Below are positions 1 to 9,897 of a stretch of DNA of 64,000 nt, piece after piece. The position numbers were made by a program, and so were the translations under genes. Within the stretch, counting starts at the first letter, position 1. The number at the start of each line of letters is the position of its first letter. A model generated the notes under the pieces. That model was not told the DNA's origin. It worked only from the letters and a program-made list of their open reading frames with translations, and did not search any database. The DNA is from an uncultured Pelagibacteraceae bacterium (GTDB lineage: Bacteria; Pseudomonadota; Alphaproteobacteria; Pelagibacterales; Pelagibacteraceae), in NCBI GenBank assembly GCA_902632315.1, contig CACPCD010000002.1, positions 51,282 through 115,281 on the forward strand. The letters run 5' to 3'.

Positions 1-313
1 CTTGTGCATGTGAGTAGACATATCTAATTTCACTTAATTTTGTTCCTTTTAATGCTAATAGGTTATGTTCAATTTTTTGGAAATATTCAGAATAGATATT
101 TAGTCTATATTTAAAAATAAGATACTCAATACCTATATTTCCAGTGATTCTATTTGATTCTGGAATGATTATTTTTGAATTTGAGTCATCCAAAGCTTTT
201 AAAAAGCATTCGTCAAAAGTTTTACATGGAATTATTTCTGCTTTTGGCTCTAGTGATAAAGCTGCAAGATGTGAGTAGGCCCCATAAGAGCCCTGAAAAA
301 AAATTTTGGTCAT
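1..313 (-). CDS. pheA: Prephenate dehydratase, N-terminal part (runs off the window edge)
   Basis: Manual minus-strand translation MTKIFFQGSYGAYSHLAALSLEPKAEIIPCKTFDECFLKALDD...IIPESNRITGNIG; FQGxxGAYSHLA and PExN motifs; TAATG junction with kdsB stop. Confidence 0.8.
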   Translation of the reverse strand, partial: MTKIFFQGSYGAYSHLAALSLEPKAEIIPCKTFDECFLKALDDSNSKIIIPESNRITGNIGIEYLIFKYRLNIYSEYFQKIEHNLLALKGTKLSEIRYVYSHAQ

Positions 314-1047
314 TAGGATTTATATTCCATTATTTTTTTTATAGCCACAAAATCTTCCTTAGTATCTACACCGACTGGTGATGAATTTGCTAAAGCAACA
401 TTAATTCCAATATTATTATCTATTGCTCTAAACTGTTCTAACTTATATTTAAGTTCATTTTGTGTCTGAGCAAAAGATACAAAGTTTCTTAAAGTGTCTA
501 GCTGATAACAATAAATTCCCAGATGGTGATAAGTATTTTTATCATCTTTTTTTGACTTTCTTGTAAAACTTGATGCTAATGGGAATTTTTTATAATCAAG
601 CTCCTCCTTAGTAATTACTTTTACTACACTCGCTTTATAATAATTATCTTGATTAGAAATTTTAGATGCCAATGTACCCATTTTAGATTTTGTTTTTACC
701 ATGTGATTGTGAAGATTTCTAATATCTTCAATGTTCATCAAAGGTTCGTCACCTTGGAGGTTCATTATTAATTCTGTATCTCTAATTTCTATTTTTTTTA
801 TAGCTTCATAAATTCTGTCGGTACCTGTTTTAGGGTTCTTGCTAGTTAAAATTACCTGGCCACCATTATTTTTTACATCATCTACAATTTCTTGGTCTTC
901 CGTAGCAACAAAAACATCACCTATATCTGCCTCTTTTGCTTTTTGAAAAACGTGTGAAATCATTGATATTCCGTTTATTTTTAACAACGGTTTTCCAGGT
1001 AACCTTGAAGCTGATAATCTAGATGGAATTATAACTAATGTTTTCAT
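313..1047 (-). CDS. kdsB: 3-deoxy-manno-octulosonate cytidylyltransferase
   Basis: IPSRLSASRLPGKPLLKI...MISHVFQKA...NLQGDEP motifs. Confidence 0.93.
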   Translation of the reverse strand: MKTLVIIPSRLSASRLPGKPLLKINGISMISHVFQKAKEADIGDVFVATEDQEIVDDVKNNGGQVILTSKNPKTGTDRIYEAIKKIEIRDTELIMNLQGDEPLMNIEDIRNLHNHMVKTKSKMGTLASKISNQDNYYKASVVKVITKEELDYKKFPLASSFTRKSKKDDKNTYHHLGIYCYQLDTLRNFVSFAQTQNELKYKLEQFRAIDNNIGINVALANSSPVGVDTKEDFVAIKKIMEYKS

Positions 1048-1152
1048 TCTTTTTTATAAATAAGTTATCTATACCAGAGGCAAAATTATACATTTAAATT
1101 ATAAGCAATTTTTTATTTATAATGTTATACGTTCAAAGTAAAATTTTATAAA

Positions 1153-1692
1153 ATGGATTCTTTTGAAATTAATAAAATAGTAGCTGCTATACTTATGGTG
1201 GCACTTATAGTAATAGGAATTGGAAAATTATCTGAAATAGTATTCCATGTTGAAAAGCCAGAAAAACCAGGATATGTCGTAGAATTAGATCAAGTAACCA
1301 CCACTTCATTGCCTATAGAAACAGATTCTGAAACTAAAGTTGATATCGCCGCATTAATGGCTCTTGGTGATGTTGCTTCTGGAGAAAAAATATTTAAAAA
1401 ATGTGCAGCCTGTCATTCAATAAATAAAGGTGGAAAAAATAACATTGGACCAGCACTATATAATGTTGTTGGAAGAAAAATTGGCGGAATAGCTGACTAT
1501 AAATACTCAAAAGCTTTAGTGGAATATGATAAAGAGTGGAACTTTGAGGAGCTTAACGGTTTTTTAATCAAGCCAGCAAAATGGATTAAAGGGACTAAAA
1601 TGGCTTATGCTGGACTTAGAAAAGAAAGCGATAGAGCTTCTGTTATAAAATATTTAAATCAGAATTCTGATAATCCATTACCACTACCTTAA
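1153..1692 (+). CDS. Membrane-anchored class I cytochrome c (CycM/c552-like)
   Basis: N-terminal TM anchor; CAACHSI haem motif; NNIGPALYNVVGR; KMAYAG Met ligand region. Confidence 0.85.
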   Translation: MDSFEINKIVAAILMVALIVIGIGKLSEIVFHVEKPEKPGYVVELDQVTTTSLPIETDSETKVDIAALMALGDVASGEKIFKKCAACHSINKGGKNNIGPALYNVVGRKIGGIADYKYSKALVEYDKEWNFEELNGFLIKPAKWIKGTKMAYAGLRKESDRASVIKYLNQNSDNPLPLP

Positions 1693-2613
1693 TTTATCAA
1701 AGCAATACAACAATATACTTTTTTGTACATGAACTCTATTAAGAGCTTGCTGCCATACTTTTGATTTTTTACTTAAAAAAACTTTTTCTTCAACTTCAGC
1801 GCCCCGTGGCAAGCAATGTAAAAAAATACAGTCGTTCTTTGCTAACTTTATCAATTTTTCTGTAATTTTAAAAAACCTGAAATATTTTAATTTTTTTTTT
1901 TTGTTTACTTTGTCGTTCAGGGAAATAACTTTATCACTAATCACTACATCAGCATCAGTTACTGCTTTTTTTGGATCATCAAAAATATGTATCTTTCCCC
2001 CATTTTTTGTTGCCCAGTTTAAGACAAGTTTATTTGGATAAAATTTTTTAGGACAACCTAGATAAAGTTCAAACTTTAATTTAACCGATATATCTATAAG
2101 ACTATAAAGGACATTATTTGAGTCCCCCACCCAAACAATTTTTAGCTTTGAAATTGGTTTATTTTTGATTTCCTCAATTGTAAATATATCTGATAATGCT
2201 TGAGAAGGATGAGAATTAGGGCTTAAACCATTTATAAGAGGTATTTTTAAATTTTTTTTGAAATTTTCAATTTTATACTCACTATCAGTCCTTAACATAA
2301 ATGCATCGCCATAAGTTGATAAAATTTTTGCTGTATCTTCTAAGGATTCACCACCCTTTCCTAAATGAAGTTCATTAGACCTTAAGGTCAAAGTATTTCC
2401 ACCAAGCTGCTTAATTGCGAGATGAAAACTCAATCTTGTTCTTAAACTTGGCTTATCAAACATTTGAATTAATAGTTTACCTTTAAGTGGAGAGCCTTTA
2501 TCTACTTCTAAGGTGCTCAAATTTTCTCTCAATTTCTTTCTTTTTTTTGCATCTGATAAAATTTTCCTTAGATCTTTTGAAGATACATCCTTTAGATTTA
2601 CAAAATGTTTCAT
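1684..2613 (-). CDS. argF: Ornithine carbamoyltransferase
   Basis: FDKPSLRTRLSFHLA, HPSQALSDIFTI, HCLPRG motifs. Confidence 0.93.
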   Translation of the reverse strand: MKHFVNLKDVSSKDLRKILSDAKKRKKLRENLSTLEVDKGSPLKGKLLIQMFDKPSLRTRLSFHLAIKQLGGNTLTLRSNELHLGKGGESLEDTAKILSTYGDAFMLRTDSEYKIENFKKNLKIPLINGLSPNSHPSQALSDIFTIEEIKNKPISKLKIVWVGDSNNVLYSLIDISVKLKFELYLGCPKKFYPNKLVLNWATKNGGKIHIFDDPKKAVTDADVVISDKVISLNDKVNKKKKLKYFRFFKITEKLIKLAKNDCIFLHCLPRGAEVEEKVFLSKKSKVWQQALNRVHVQKSILLYCFDKLR

Positions 2614-2617
2614 TAAC

Positions 2618-3781
2618 CTAATATTCCGAACATACTTTATTAATAATTTTTAATGCAAGATCTATTTCTTTTCTTTTAACATTTAAAGGAGGTAATATTC
2701 TTACTACATTTTCTGAGGCTTTAATTGTTAAAAGTTTGTTTTCGGTAAGTTTATTAATAAAATTTCCTAAATCGACTTTTAGTTTAATACCTATTAATAA
2801 ACCTATTCCTCTTATTTCTTTTATAACATGAGGATAATTATTTCTTATACTTTGTAATTTAGATAAAAAATAAATAGAATTTTTTCTTACATTGACTAAA
2901 AAACCTTTTTTAAAAACCTCATCCATAATAACATTGCCAATAACCATTGCTAAAGGATTTCCTCCATAAGTACTTCCATGTGTTCCTGGCACCATACATT
3001 TTGATACTTTTTTTGTCATTAAAACGGCTCCAATGGGAAAACCACCTCCAATGCCTTTTGCTATAGGAACAATATCAGGCTTGACTTTTGCATATTCATA
3101 GGCAAAAAATTTTCCTGATCTGCCAATACCACATTGCACCTCATCTAAAATTAAAAGTATCTTTTTTTTGTTACAAATTTTCCTTACTTCTTTCAAAAAT
3201 TTTTTTGTGTGAACTTTAATTCCAGACTCACCCATTGCAGTTTCAAAAAATATTGCAGCAGTATTTTTTGTTATCTTTTTTTTCAGAGATTTTATGTCGG
3301 AAAATTTAAAGTGATCAAAACCACTGACTTTTGGTCCAAAACCCTCGGTCATTTTTTTTGATCCACTTGCAAAAATGTTAGCTAAAGTTCTACCATGAAA
3401 TGAATTTTTTATGCATAAAATTCTATTTTTATTTGGTGCCCCAATTGAATAGAAATACCTTCTTGCAATTTTAATTGCTGCTTCATTAGCCTCAGCACCA
3501 GAGTTGACGAAAATAACTTTATCCGCAAAAGTTTTCTTTGCTAATTTCTTTGCTAAAACTTCTCCTTCGGGTATTTTAAATGAATTAGAGACGTGCCAAA
3601 CTTTTTTAGCTTGTGAATTTAGAGCATTTATTAATTTAGGATTAGAATGTCCTAAAGTATTTACAGCTATACCACTTAAAAAATCTAAATACTTTTTTCC
3701 ATCAGTTGAAAATAAATAAGATCCTTTTCCCTTTTTAAAAGATAAATTTCTTCTTTTGTAATTTTCTGCTAAATAACTCAT
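2618..3781 (-). CDS. argD: Acetylornithine/succinyldiaminopimelate aminotransferase
   Basis: Class III aminotransferase: NSGAEANEAAIKIAR, DEVQCGIGRSG, PIAKGIGGGFPIGA. Confidence 0.93.
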   Translation of the reverse strand: MSYLAENYKRRNLSFKKGKGSYLFSTDGKKYLDFLSGIAVNTLGHSNPKLINALNSQAKKVWHVSNSFKIPEGEVLAKKLAKKTFADKVIFVNSGAEANEAAIKIARRYFYSIGAPNKNRILCIKNSFHGRTLANIFASGSKKMTEGFGPKVSGFDHFKFSDIKSLKKKITKNTAAIFFETAMGESGIKVHTKKFLKEVRKICNKKKILLILDEVQCGIGRSGKFFAYEYAKVKPDIVPIAKGIGGGFPIGAVLMTKKVSKCMVPGTHGSTYGGNPLAMVIGNVIMDEVFKKGFLVNVRKNSIYFLSKLQSIRNNYPHVIKEIRGIGLLIGIKLKVDLGNFINKLTENKLLTIKASENVVRILPPLNVKRKEIDLALKIINKVCSEY

Positions 3782-3978
3782 AATAAAATTTTTAATCTAA
3801 ATCTTTAATAATTCTCAAATTAGTTAAAGTAAATATATTCAAGTATTGATTGTAGAATTTTACCCAATATCCTACATTTAAATTAATTGTTAATAAGTCC
3901 TAATATTTACTTGTTATTTTAATCTCTTTATCATTATATAGTATTTAAATTTAAAAATTATACTATATATTGTAAATA

Positions 3979-4473
3979 ATGAGTTGGACGGAAGAAAAAG
4001 TAGCAAAATTAAAAGAACTTTGGGGCAAGGGAAATACTGCTAGCCAAATTGCTGAAATCATCGGTGGAATAAGTAGGAACGCAGTTATAGGGAAAGCCCA
4101 TAGATTAAATTTATCTGCAAAAATTAAAACAAGGACAGTTGCTACAAATAAAAATTTTGAGAATTCTGTAGTAAATAAAAATCCTAATTCAAGAAAAGGA
4201 AGAAGAAGCAAATTTAAATCTCTTATAATTGAAAAAGATTTTGAACCAGAAAATCCTAAACAATTAGAAGAGTTAGACGAAAGTTTGTGTAAGTGGCCAA
4301 TCGGACATCCAGATGAAAAGACATTCTACTTCTGTGGGAGATCCTCATTAAAAGACTTTTCTTATTGTAAACTTCATTTGCTCTACGCATATCAACCCAA
4401 GGGCAAAAAAGAAGATGTTGTTGAGAAGGAGGATGTGCCAGAATTTATAGAAAAAAAAATTAAATCAGCTTAG
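3979..4473 (+). CDS. gcrA: GcrA family cell cycle regulator
   Basis: N-terminal MSWTEEKVAKLKELWGKGNTASQIAEIIGGISRNAVIGKAHRL; C-terminal CKWPIGHP...FYFCG..YC..H. Confidence 0.92.
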   Translation: MSWTEEKVAKLKELWGKGNTASQIAEIIGGISRNAVIGKAHRLNLSAKIKTRTVATNKNFENSVVNKNPNSRKGRRSKFKSLIIEKDFEPENPKQLEELDESLCKWPIGHPDEKTFYFCGRSSLKDFSYCKLHLLYAYQPKGKKEDVVEKEDVPEFIEKKIKSA

Positions 4474-4483
4474 AAAATTGTCA

Positions 4484-5458
4484 TTAATTTGAGTCATCTT
4501 TTGATTTGTATTTTTTTGTTGAAAACTGACCACCATCTTTCCACATAAAGCTATATTTCTCTACTTCCTCTGAAAAATTTTTATTACTTGGCACCCCAAT
4601 ATCTGAATTTGTTTTATACTTTCCTGAATTTATATTATCATGCCTTAAAAGCCTTAATTGATCCTCAGTAAGTATAGGAGAGGGAAATAATTGAAAAAAT
4701 TTTGCAGATAGTTGTGCTAACACAAGTGGAAATGGAATAAGCAGCCTCTTTTTATTTATCAAAATTAAAAGTTTTTCTAATATTTCTTTAAAGGTAATTA
4801 TCTCAGGCCCTACACATTCAACTATTTGAGTATCAATATTTTTTGATATTACATAATAAATGATGTCTGTTAAATCAGAACAATGAATGGGCATAAACTT
4901 AGTCTTACCTGAATAATACAAAGGAAAAATCGGCAACTTATTAAGCATTGACATAAAATTAGTCGTAAAATTATCATCTACAGAATAAACAATTGAGGGT
5001 CTTAGAATTGTAGTCAAAGAAAAATTTTCTAATACCTTTTTTTCTCCTTCTAATTTACTATTTGCATAATCTGAGTCAGTTGCGTTATTTATGCCTAGCG
5101 CTGATACATGGATGAATTTTTTTATATTATACTCTTTGCAAAGTTTAGCTAATAAAGAGGGAAAAATAGTGTGAATATTTTTAAATGTAACCCCTCTTTT
5201 TTTTTCATACAAAACTCCTATTAAATTTATGCATATATCCGCATTTGCAAATAATTTTCTTATTTTAACTTCATCAAAAATGTTAGCTTCAACAACATCG
5301 ATATACCCAGCATTCGCCTGGGTTTTGATAATATAGCTCTTTTGGTGGATATTTCTTGTGACAACTGTTACTTTATAGTTGTTTTTTGTTAGCTTTCTAA
5401 TCAGATGCCTTCCAATTTGACCACTACCACCAAAAATTAGACAATTTTTTGCTTTCAT
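4484..5458 (-). CDS. Complex I NDUFA9-like NAD-dependent epimerase/dehydratase family protein
   Basis: FGGSGQIGRHLIRKL Rossmann start; extended atypical SDR layout. Confidence 0.8.
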   Translation of the reverse strand: MKAKNCLIFGGSGQIGRHLIRKLTKNNYKVTVVTRNIHQKSYIIKTQANAGYIDVVEANIFDEVKIRKLFANADICINLIGVLYEKKRGVTFKNIHTIFPSLLAKLCKEYNIKKFIHVSALGINNATDSDYANSKLEGEKKVLENFSLTTILRPSIVYSVDDNFTTNFMSMLNKLPIFPLYYSGKTKFMPIHCSDLTDIIYYVISKNIDTQIVECVGPEIITFKEILEKLLILINKKRLLIPFPLVLAQLSAKFFQLFPSPILTEDQLRLLRHDNINSGKYKTNSDIGVPSNKNFSEEVEKYSFMWKDGGQFSTKKYKSKDDSN

Positions 5459-5478
5459 ATATATATAATTATAAGTGT

Positions 5479-6090
5479 ATGAGTATTGATATTAAATTGT
5501 ATAAAAAAGATTTACCAGATGATTTAGATTTAGGCAATGTTATAGCTATTGATGGTGAATTTATGGGTCTAAATGTCCGTAGGGATCCTTTATGTTTGAT
5601 ACAGCTATCGTCAGGTAAAAATGATGCTCATATAATTCAATTGGACAGATCAAATTACGAGGCTCCCAATTTAATTAAAATATTAGCGAATGAATCAATT
5701 TCTAAAATTTTTCATTTTGGAAGAGCAGATATTGCGCATATTAAATACTACTTAAAAACACAAACTAATAACATTCTAGATACAAAAATAGCGTCTAAAC
5801 TTGCTAGATCATACTCTGATAATCATTCGCTTAAAACTTTAATTAAAGAATTCATTAATATTGATATAAGTAAACAATTCCAGAACTCAGATTTTGGAGG
5901 AGAGTTAAGTGTTGCTCAACAAAAATATTGTGCCAATGATGTAATATATCTTCATAAAATTCATAACGAGTTAGAAAAAATATTGATAAGAGAGAAACGT
6001 GTCGAGCTTTATCAAGAATGTCTAAAATTTTTAAAAACTAGGGTTGATCTTGATCTTGCATTATTTAAAGATGATATTTGGTCCCATTAA
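5479..6090 (+). CDS. rnd: Ribonuclease D-like 3'-5' exonuclease
   Basis: DEDD motifs: IDGEFMGL, FHFGRADIAHI, YCANDVIYL; start chosen at internal Met (MSIDIKLYKKD). Confidence 0.85.
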   Translation: MSIDIKLYKKDLPDDLDLGNVIAIDGEFMGLNVRRDPLCLIQLSSGKNDAHIIQLDRSNYEAPNLIKILANESISKIFHFGRADIAHIKYYLKTQTNNILDTKIASKLARSYSDNHSLKTLIKEFINIDISKQFQNSDFGGELSVAQQKYCANDVIYLHKIHNELEKILIREKRVELYQECLKFLKTRVDLDLALFKDDIWSH

Positions 6091-6092
6091 TC

Positions 6093-7058
6093 ATGAAAAA
6101 TGAAATAAAAAAAATTGCCAAAAGTGTTGTTGAATTACAAATTATAGCTTTAGAAAAACTTAAAAACTCAATTGATGATTCTTTTGAAAAAACAGTGAAC
6201 ACAATTGCAAAATGTAAATCGAAAGTTATTATATGTGGTGTTGGAAAAAGTGGAATTATTGCTTCAAAAATGTCCGCAACTTTATCTTCTGTTGGAACAC
6301 CGTCATTTTCTATTTCTGCCTCTGATTGTTCTCATGGCGATCTAGGTAGAATTACAAAAAATGATATTTTAATTTTGATTAGCAATTCTGGAAATACCTC
6401 AGAGCTTAAAAATATTATTGAATATTCAAAAAAAAATAAAATACTTTTGATAGGGATAATGTCTAATAAAAACTCAACCCTATATAAATCTTCAAATATA
6501 AAATTATTAATTCCAGAGGTAGTAGAGTCTGGTCACGGAATTGTTCCTACATCAAGCACTACAATGCAGCTTTCAATGGGAGATGCACTTGCAATAGCTT
6601 TAATGAAAAAAAAGAAATTTGGTAAGCTGGACTTTAAAAAATTTCACCCTAGTGGAGCATTAAGTGCAAAATTAAAAACTGCCGGTGACATTATGTTAAC
6701 AAAAAATAAAATTCCTTTTGTTAATGAAAATCAAATTATGAAAAACGCCTTAAGGATCTTGAATTTAAAAAAACTTGGATTTGTGGCTATAATTAATGAT
6801 AATGGTTTAAGTAGTGGAATTTTTACAGATGGTGATTTAAAAAGGCTTTTACAAAAAAAAAAGAAAATAGAAAATTTAAAAATTCGCTCTTTTATGTCAA
6901 AAAACCCTTTTTCAGTTGAAAAAGACACCCTTGCTTCAGACATACTAGCTCAAATGAATAAAAAAAAAATCACCAGCGCTTTTGTCTTTAAAAAAGGAAA
7001 TAAGAGAAAAATCATAGGAGTTTTACATATTCATCACCTTTTAGAAAATTCGAGATAA
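6093..7058 (+). CDS. kdsD: Arabinose-5-phosphate isomerase (SIS plus CBS domains)
   Basis: SIS domain CGVGKSGIIASKMSATLSSVGTPSFS, HGDLGRI, HPSGALSAKL; C-terminal CBS pair. Confidence 0.9.
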   Translation: MKNEIKKIAKSVVELQIIALEKLKNSIDDSFEKTVNTIAKCKSKVIICGVGKSGIIASKMSATLSSVGTPSFSISASDCSHGDLGRITKNDILILISNSGNTSELKNIIEYSKKNKILLIGIMSNKNSTLYKSSNIKLLIPEVVESGHGIVPTSSTTMQLSMGDALAIALMKKKKFGKLDFKKFHPSGALSAKLKTAGDIMLTKNKIPFVNENQIMKNALRILNLKKLGFVAIINDNGLSSGIFTDGDLKRLLQKKKKIENLKIRSFMSKNPFSVEKDTLASDILAQMNKKKITSAFVFKKGNKRKIIGVLHIHHLLENSR

Positions 7059-7059
7059 A

Positions 7060-7641
7060 TTGTTGAAAAAAAAAATTTTACTACAGATTTTACTTTTAAT
7101 CCTAATTTTGATCATTTGCCTTATTTTTTATAATAAATATTTTCTTAAGGATAAATCAGTGAATGTCGAAACTCCTCAACAAGAGATTATTGAGAACGAG
7201 AGTGCAAACAACCTTATTAAAAATTTAAAATACGATGTTCAATTTGAAAATAAGACTCAATACACAATTACATCTGACTTAAGTGAAATTACATATGTTG
7301 GAAATCAGGAAGTTGTAAGTATGCAAAAAGTAATTGCAATTTTTAAAGATGAAAATGGGTCTATTTTAAAAATTCGATCTAATGAAGCAATATTTAATAA
7401 TTCAAACTATAATTCAACTTTTAAAAGAGGAGTTGATATTACATATATGGATCACATTATTAAATCTGAAAATTTAGTTTTAGATTTTGAGGAAAATATT
7501 GTGACAATTAGTGATAATATCATATATGAAGGTATACAGGGACTTATGAAAACTGATAATATAAGAATCAATCTATTAACAAAAGATATTGAAATTTTTA
7601 TGAATGACAATGAAGAGAAAGTGAAGATTAAATCAAAATAA
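7060..7641 (+). CDS. lptC: LPS export system protein LptC
   Basis: N-terminal TM segment then LptC-type beta domain; position between kdsD and lptB; TTG start. Confidence 0.7.
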   Translation: MLKKKILLQILLLILILIICLIFYNKYFLKDKSVNVETPQQEIIENESANNLIKNLKYDVQFENKTQYTITSDLSEITYVGNQEVVSMQKVIAIFKDENGSILKIRSNEAIFNNSNYNSTFKRGVDITYMDHIIKSENLVLDFEENIVTISDNIIYEGIQGLMKTDNIRINLLTKDIEIFMNDNEEKVKIKSK

Positions 7642-7645
7642 TAAT

Positions 7646-8422
7646 ATGAGTAATATTAAAAAATTTAGAATAAAATCTTTTAAAGGAAAAAAATCTATTT
7701 TACGGCTAGAAAAAGTTTCTCTGAAATTTGGTAGAAAAATGATTTTAGATAATTTAGATCTACAACTGAACAGTGGTCAAATCTTAGGGTTATTAGGTCC
7801 AAATGGAGTTGGTAAATCAACAATTTTTAATTTAATAACAGGGTTAATTTCTCCAGATTATGGATCCATTTTTATAAATTCTGAAATAGTAAATAAGTAT
7901 CCTATTTACCAAAGAACAATAAAATTTAAGATTGGGTTTGTACCTCAACATGGTGGTTTTTTTCATGATTTAACAGTCTTTGAAAATCTAAAAGCGATTG
8001 CAGAAATTGCGATAGATAATGTTAGTTTTAGAAATGAAAAGATAGATTTATTAATTTCAAAATTTGAATTAGATGCTGTCAGAGATATTAAAGCAAATCT
8101 TTTGTCTGGAGGTCAAAAGAAAAAGTTAGTGATTGCAATAGCTCTAATTTCAGATCCTAAAATACTACTATTAGATGAACCATTTGCTGCTCTAGATGTC
8201 TTAACAATTAAGACATTACAAGAAATAATTGTAAACCTGCAAAGTAACAATAATATTTCAATTATTCTTTGTGATCACCAGGCTAGAGATTTATTAGCTT
8301 GTGTTGATACTGCCGCTATAATACATAACGGTAAAGTTGTAGCCCACGGTACTCCTACAAATCTCATTCAAAATATTGATGCTAGAAACGTTTACTTTGG
8401 TGAGTCATTTAAAATAAGTTAA
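7646..8422 (+). CDS. lptB: LPS export ABC transporter ATP-binding protein
   Basis: GPNGVGKSTIFNLITG Walker A, LLSGGQKKKLVIAIAL signature, ILLLDEPFAALD Walker B. Confidence 0.9.
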   Translation: MSNIKKFRIKSFKGKKSILRLEKVSLKFGRKMILDNLDLQLNSGQILGLLGPNGVGKSTIFNLITGLISPDYGSIFINSEIVNKYPIYQRTIKFKIGFVPQHGGFFHDLTVFENLKAIAEIAIDNVSFRNEKIDLLISKFELDAVRDIKANLLSGGQKKKLVIAIALISDPKILLLDEPFAALDVLTIKTLQEIIVNLQSNNNISIILCDHQARDLLACVDTAAIIHNGKVVAHGTPTNLIQNIDARNVYFGESFKIS

Positions 8423-8432
8423 AAATCCCGAA

Positions 8433-9758
8433 ATGGCTAATTTTATAAAAATTTCGAAAACTATTAAACCATTCTACAGGTCATTATCTATGGAGGGAGA
8501 TAAAAGTTTATCAATTAGATGGGCGCTACTTGCATCTCAAGCGAAAGGGAAATCTACTTGCAAAAATATTTTAAGATCGGAGGATGTAATCAGCACGCTG
8601 AAATGTCTCAAAAAACTAGGCATAAATTATAAACTGACAAAAAATTCATGTGAGATTTTTGGAAATGGATTAAATAATTTTGATTATAAAAAAAATACTA
8701 TTTTAAATGCTGGTAATTCAGGAACCCTAGCCAGACTAATTTTAGGACTCTTAATTCATTCAGAAAAGAATATTTTTCTTAAAGGAGATAAAAGTTTGTC
8801 AAAGAGAGATTTTCTTAGAGTTACCGAGCCACTTAAAAAATTTGGAGCAAAATTTAAAACTAATTCTGGAAAATTACCAATCAGAATTACAGGAACTAAA
8901 TTTCCAAAACCGATAAAATACCATGAGTTAAAGGGTTCTGCTCAATGTAAAAGTAGTGTTATGTTAGCTGCGTTAAATACAAAAGGCACAACTTTGATCA
9001 AAGCAAAAAAATCAAGAACGCACACAGAAATTCTTTTTAAAAACTTAAAACTATCCATTAAAGTAAAAAGGCAAAAAAATTTTGATTTAATCAAAATAAA
9101 AGGTGGTAAAAATATAAAACCTTTAAATTATAATATACCTTCTGATATCAGTTCATGTGCTTTTTTTATTGTCCTTACCGCATTATCAAAAAATTCTGTG
9201 TTAAGAATAAAAAATGTAAATATTAACCCTTCGAGAACTGGAATTTTAGATATCCTTAAGTTAATGGGAATATCTATAGAAACAAAAAAGAAAAAAATTT
9301 ATAAAGGAGAAAAAGTTGCAGATTTAATTATAAGAAGCAAAGAGTTGATTAAACCAATAAATTGTCCAAAAAAACTCAATAGTGCCGCTATAGATGAATT
9401 TTTACTTATTTTTCTAGTCTCTGCTAAGGCCAAAGGTATTTCTTACTTTAAGGACCTTTCTGAACTTAATCAAAAAGAAAGTCCAAGATTATTATGGGGA
9501 TCAAAAATATTGAATAAAATGGGGATCAAAACAATTCTGACAAAAAATAGCATCAAAATTTATGGAAACCCAAAAATTCAAATAAAAAAGAACATAATAA
9601 TCAAAAACTTTTTAAAAGATCATAGAGTTTTTATGTCAAGTGTTGTTGCAGCATTAGTTTTCGGAGGTGACTGGAAAATATTTGATCAAGATTCTATTAA
9701 AACTTCTTTTCCAACATTTTTACAGAAAATCAAAAGTCTTGGGGCTACTATTACCTAA
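8433..9758 (+). CDS. aroA: 3-phosphoshikimate 1-carboxyvinyltransferase
   Basis: GDKSLSIRWALLASQAKG, NAGNSGTLARLILGLL. Confidence 0.93.
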   Translation: MANFIKISKTIKPFYRSLSMEGDKSLSIRWALLASQAKGKSTCKNILRSEDVISTLKCLKKLGINYKLTKNSCEIFGNGLNNFDYKKNTILNAGNSGTLARLILGLLIHSEKNIFLKGDKSLSKRDFLRVTEPLKKFGAKFKTNSGKLPIRITGTKFPKPIKYHELKGSAQCKSSVMLAALNTKGTTLIKAKKSRTHTEILFKNLKLSIKVKRQKNFDLIKIKGGKNIKPLNYNIPSDISSCAFFIVLTALSKNSVLRIKNVNINPSRTGILDILKLMGISIETKKKKIYKGEKVADLIIRSKELIKPINCPKKLNSAAIDEFLLIFLVSAKAKGISYFKDLSELNQKESPRLLWGSKILNKMGIKTILTKNSIKIYGNPKIQIKKNIIIKNFLKDHRVFMSSVVAALVFGGDWKIFDQDSIKTSFPTFLQKIKSLGATIT

Positions 9759-9793
9759 AAAGTATTAAAAAACACCAATTTTAGGTAATTTTT
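9751..9793 (+). terminator. Probable rho-independent terminator of aroA, overlapping its stop codon
   Basis: Perfect 10-bp inverted repeat TTACCTAAAA (9751-9760) / TTTTAGGTAA (9779-9788), 18-nt loop, then TTTTT. Confidence 0.6.
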
Positions 9794-9897
9794 GAAAAAA
9801 AATTAGCTAAATTCAGTATTGATTAAAAGCTTAAATTTAACTAAAAGTTCGAACTTTAATAATGAAAAAACTTAAACACATACTTTAAACTTAATTA

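Noticed and set aside
175-381. 68-aa plus-strand ORF at the window start
   Set aside because: Antisense to pheA/kdsB junction; pheA reading on the minus strand is clear
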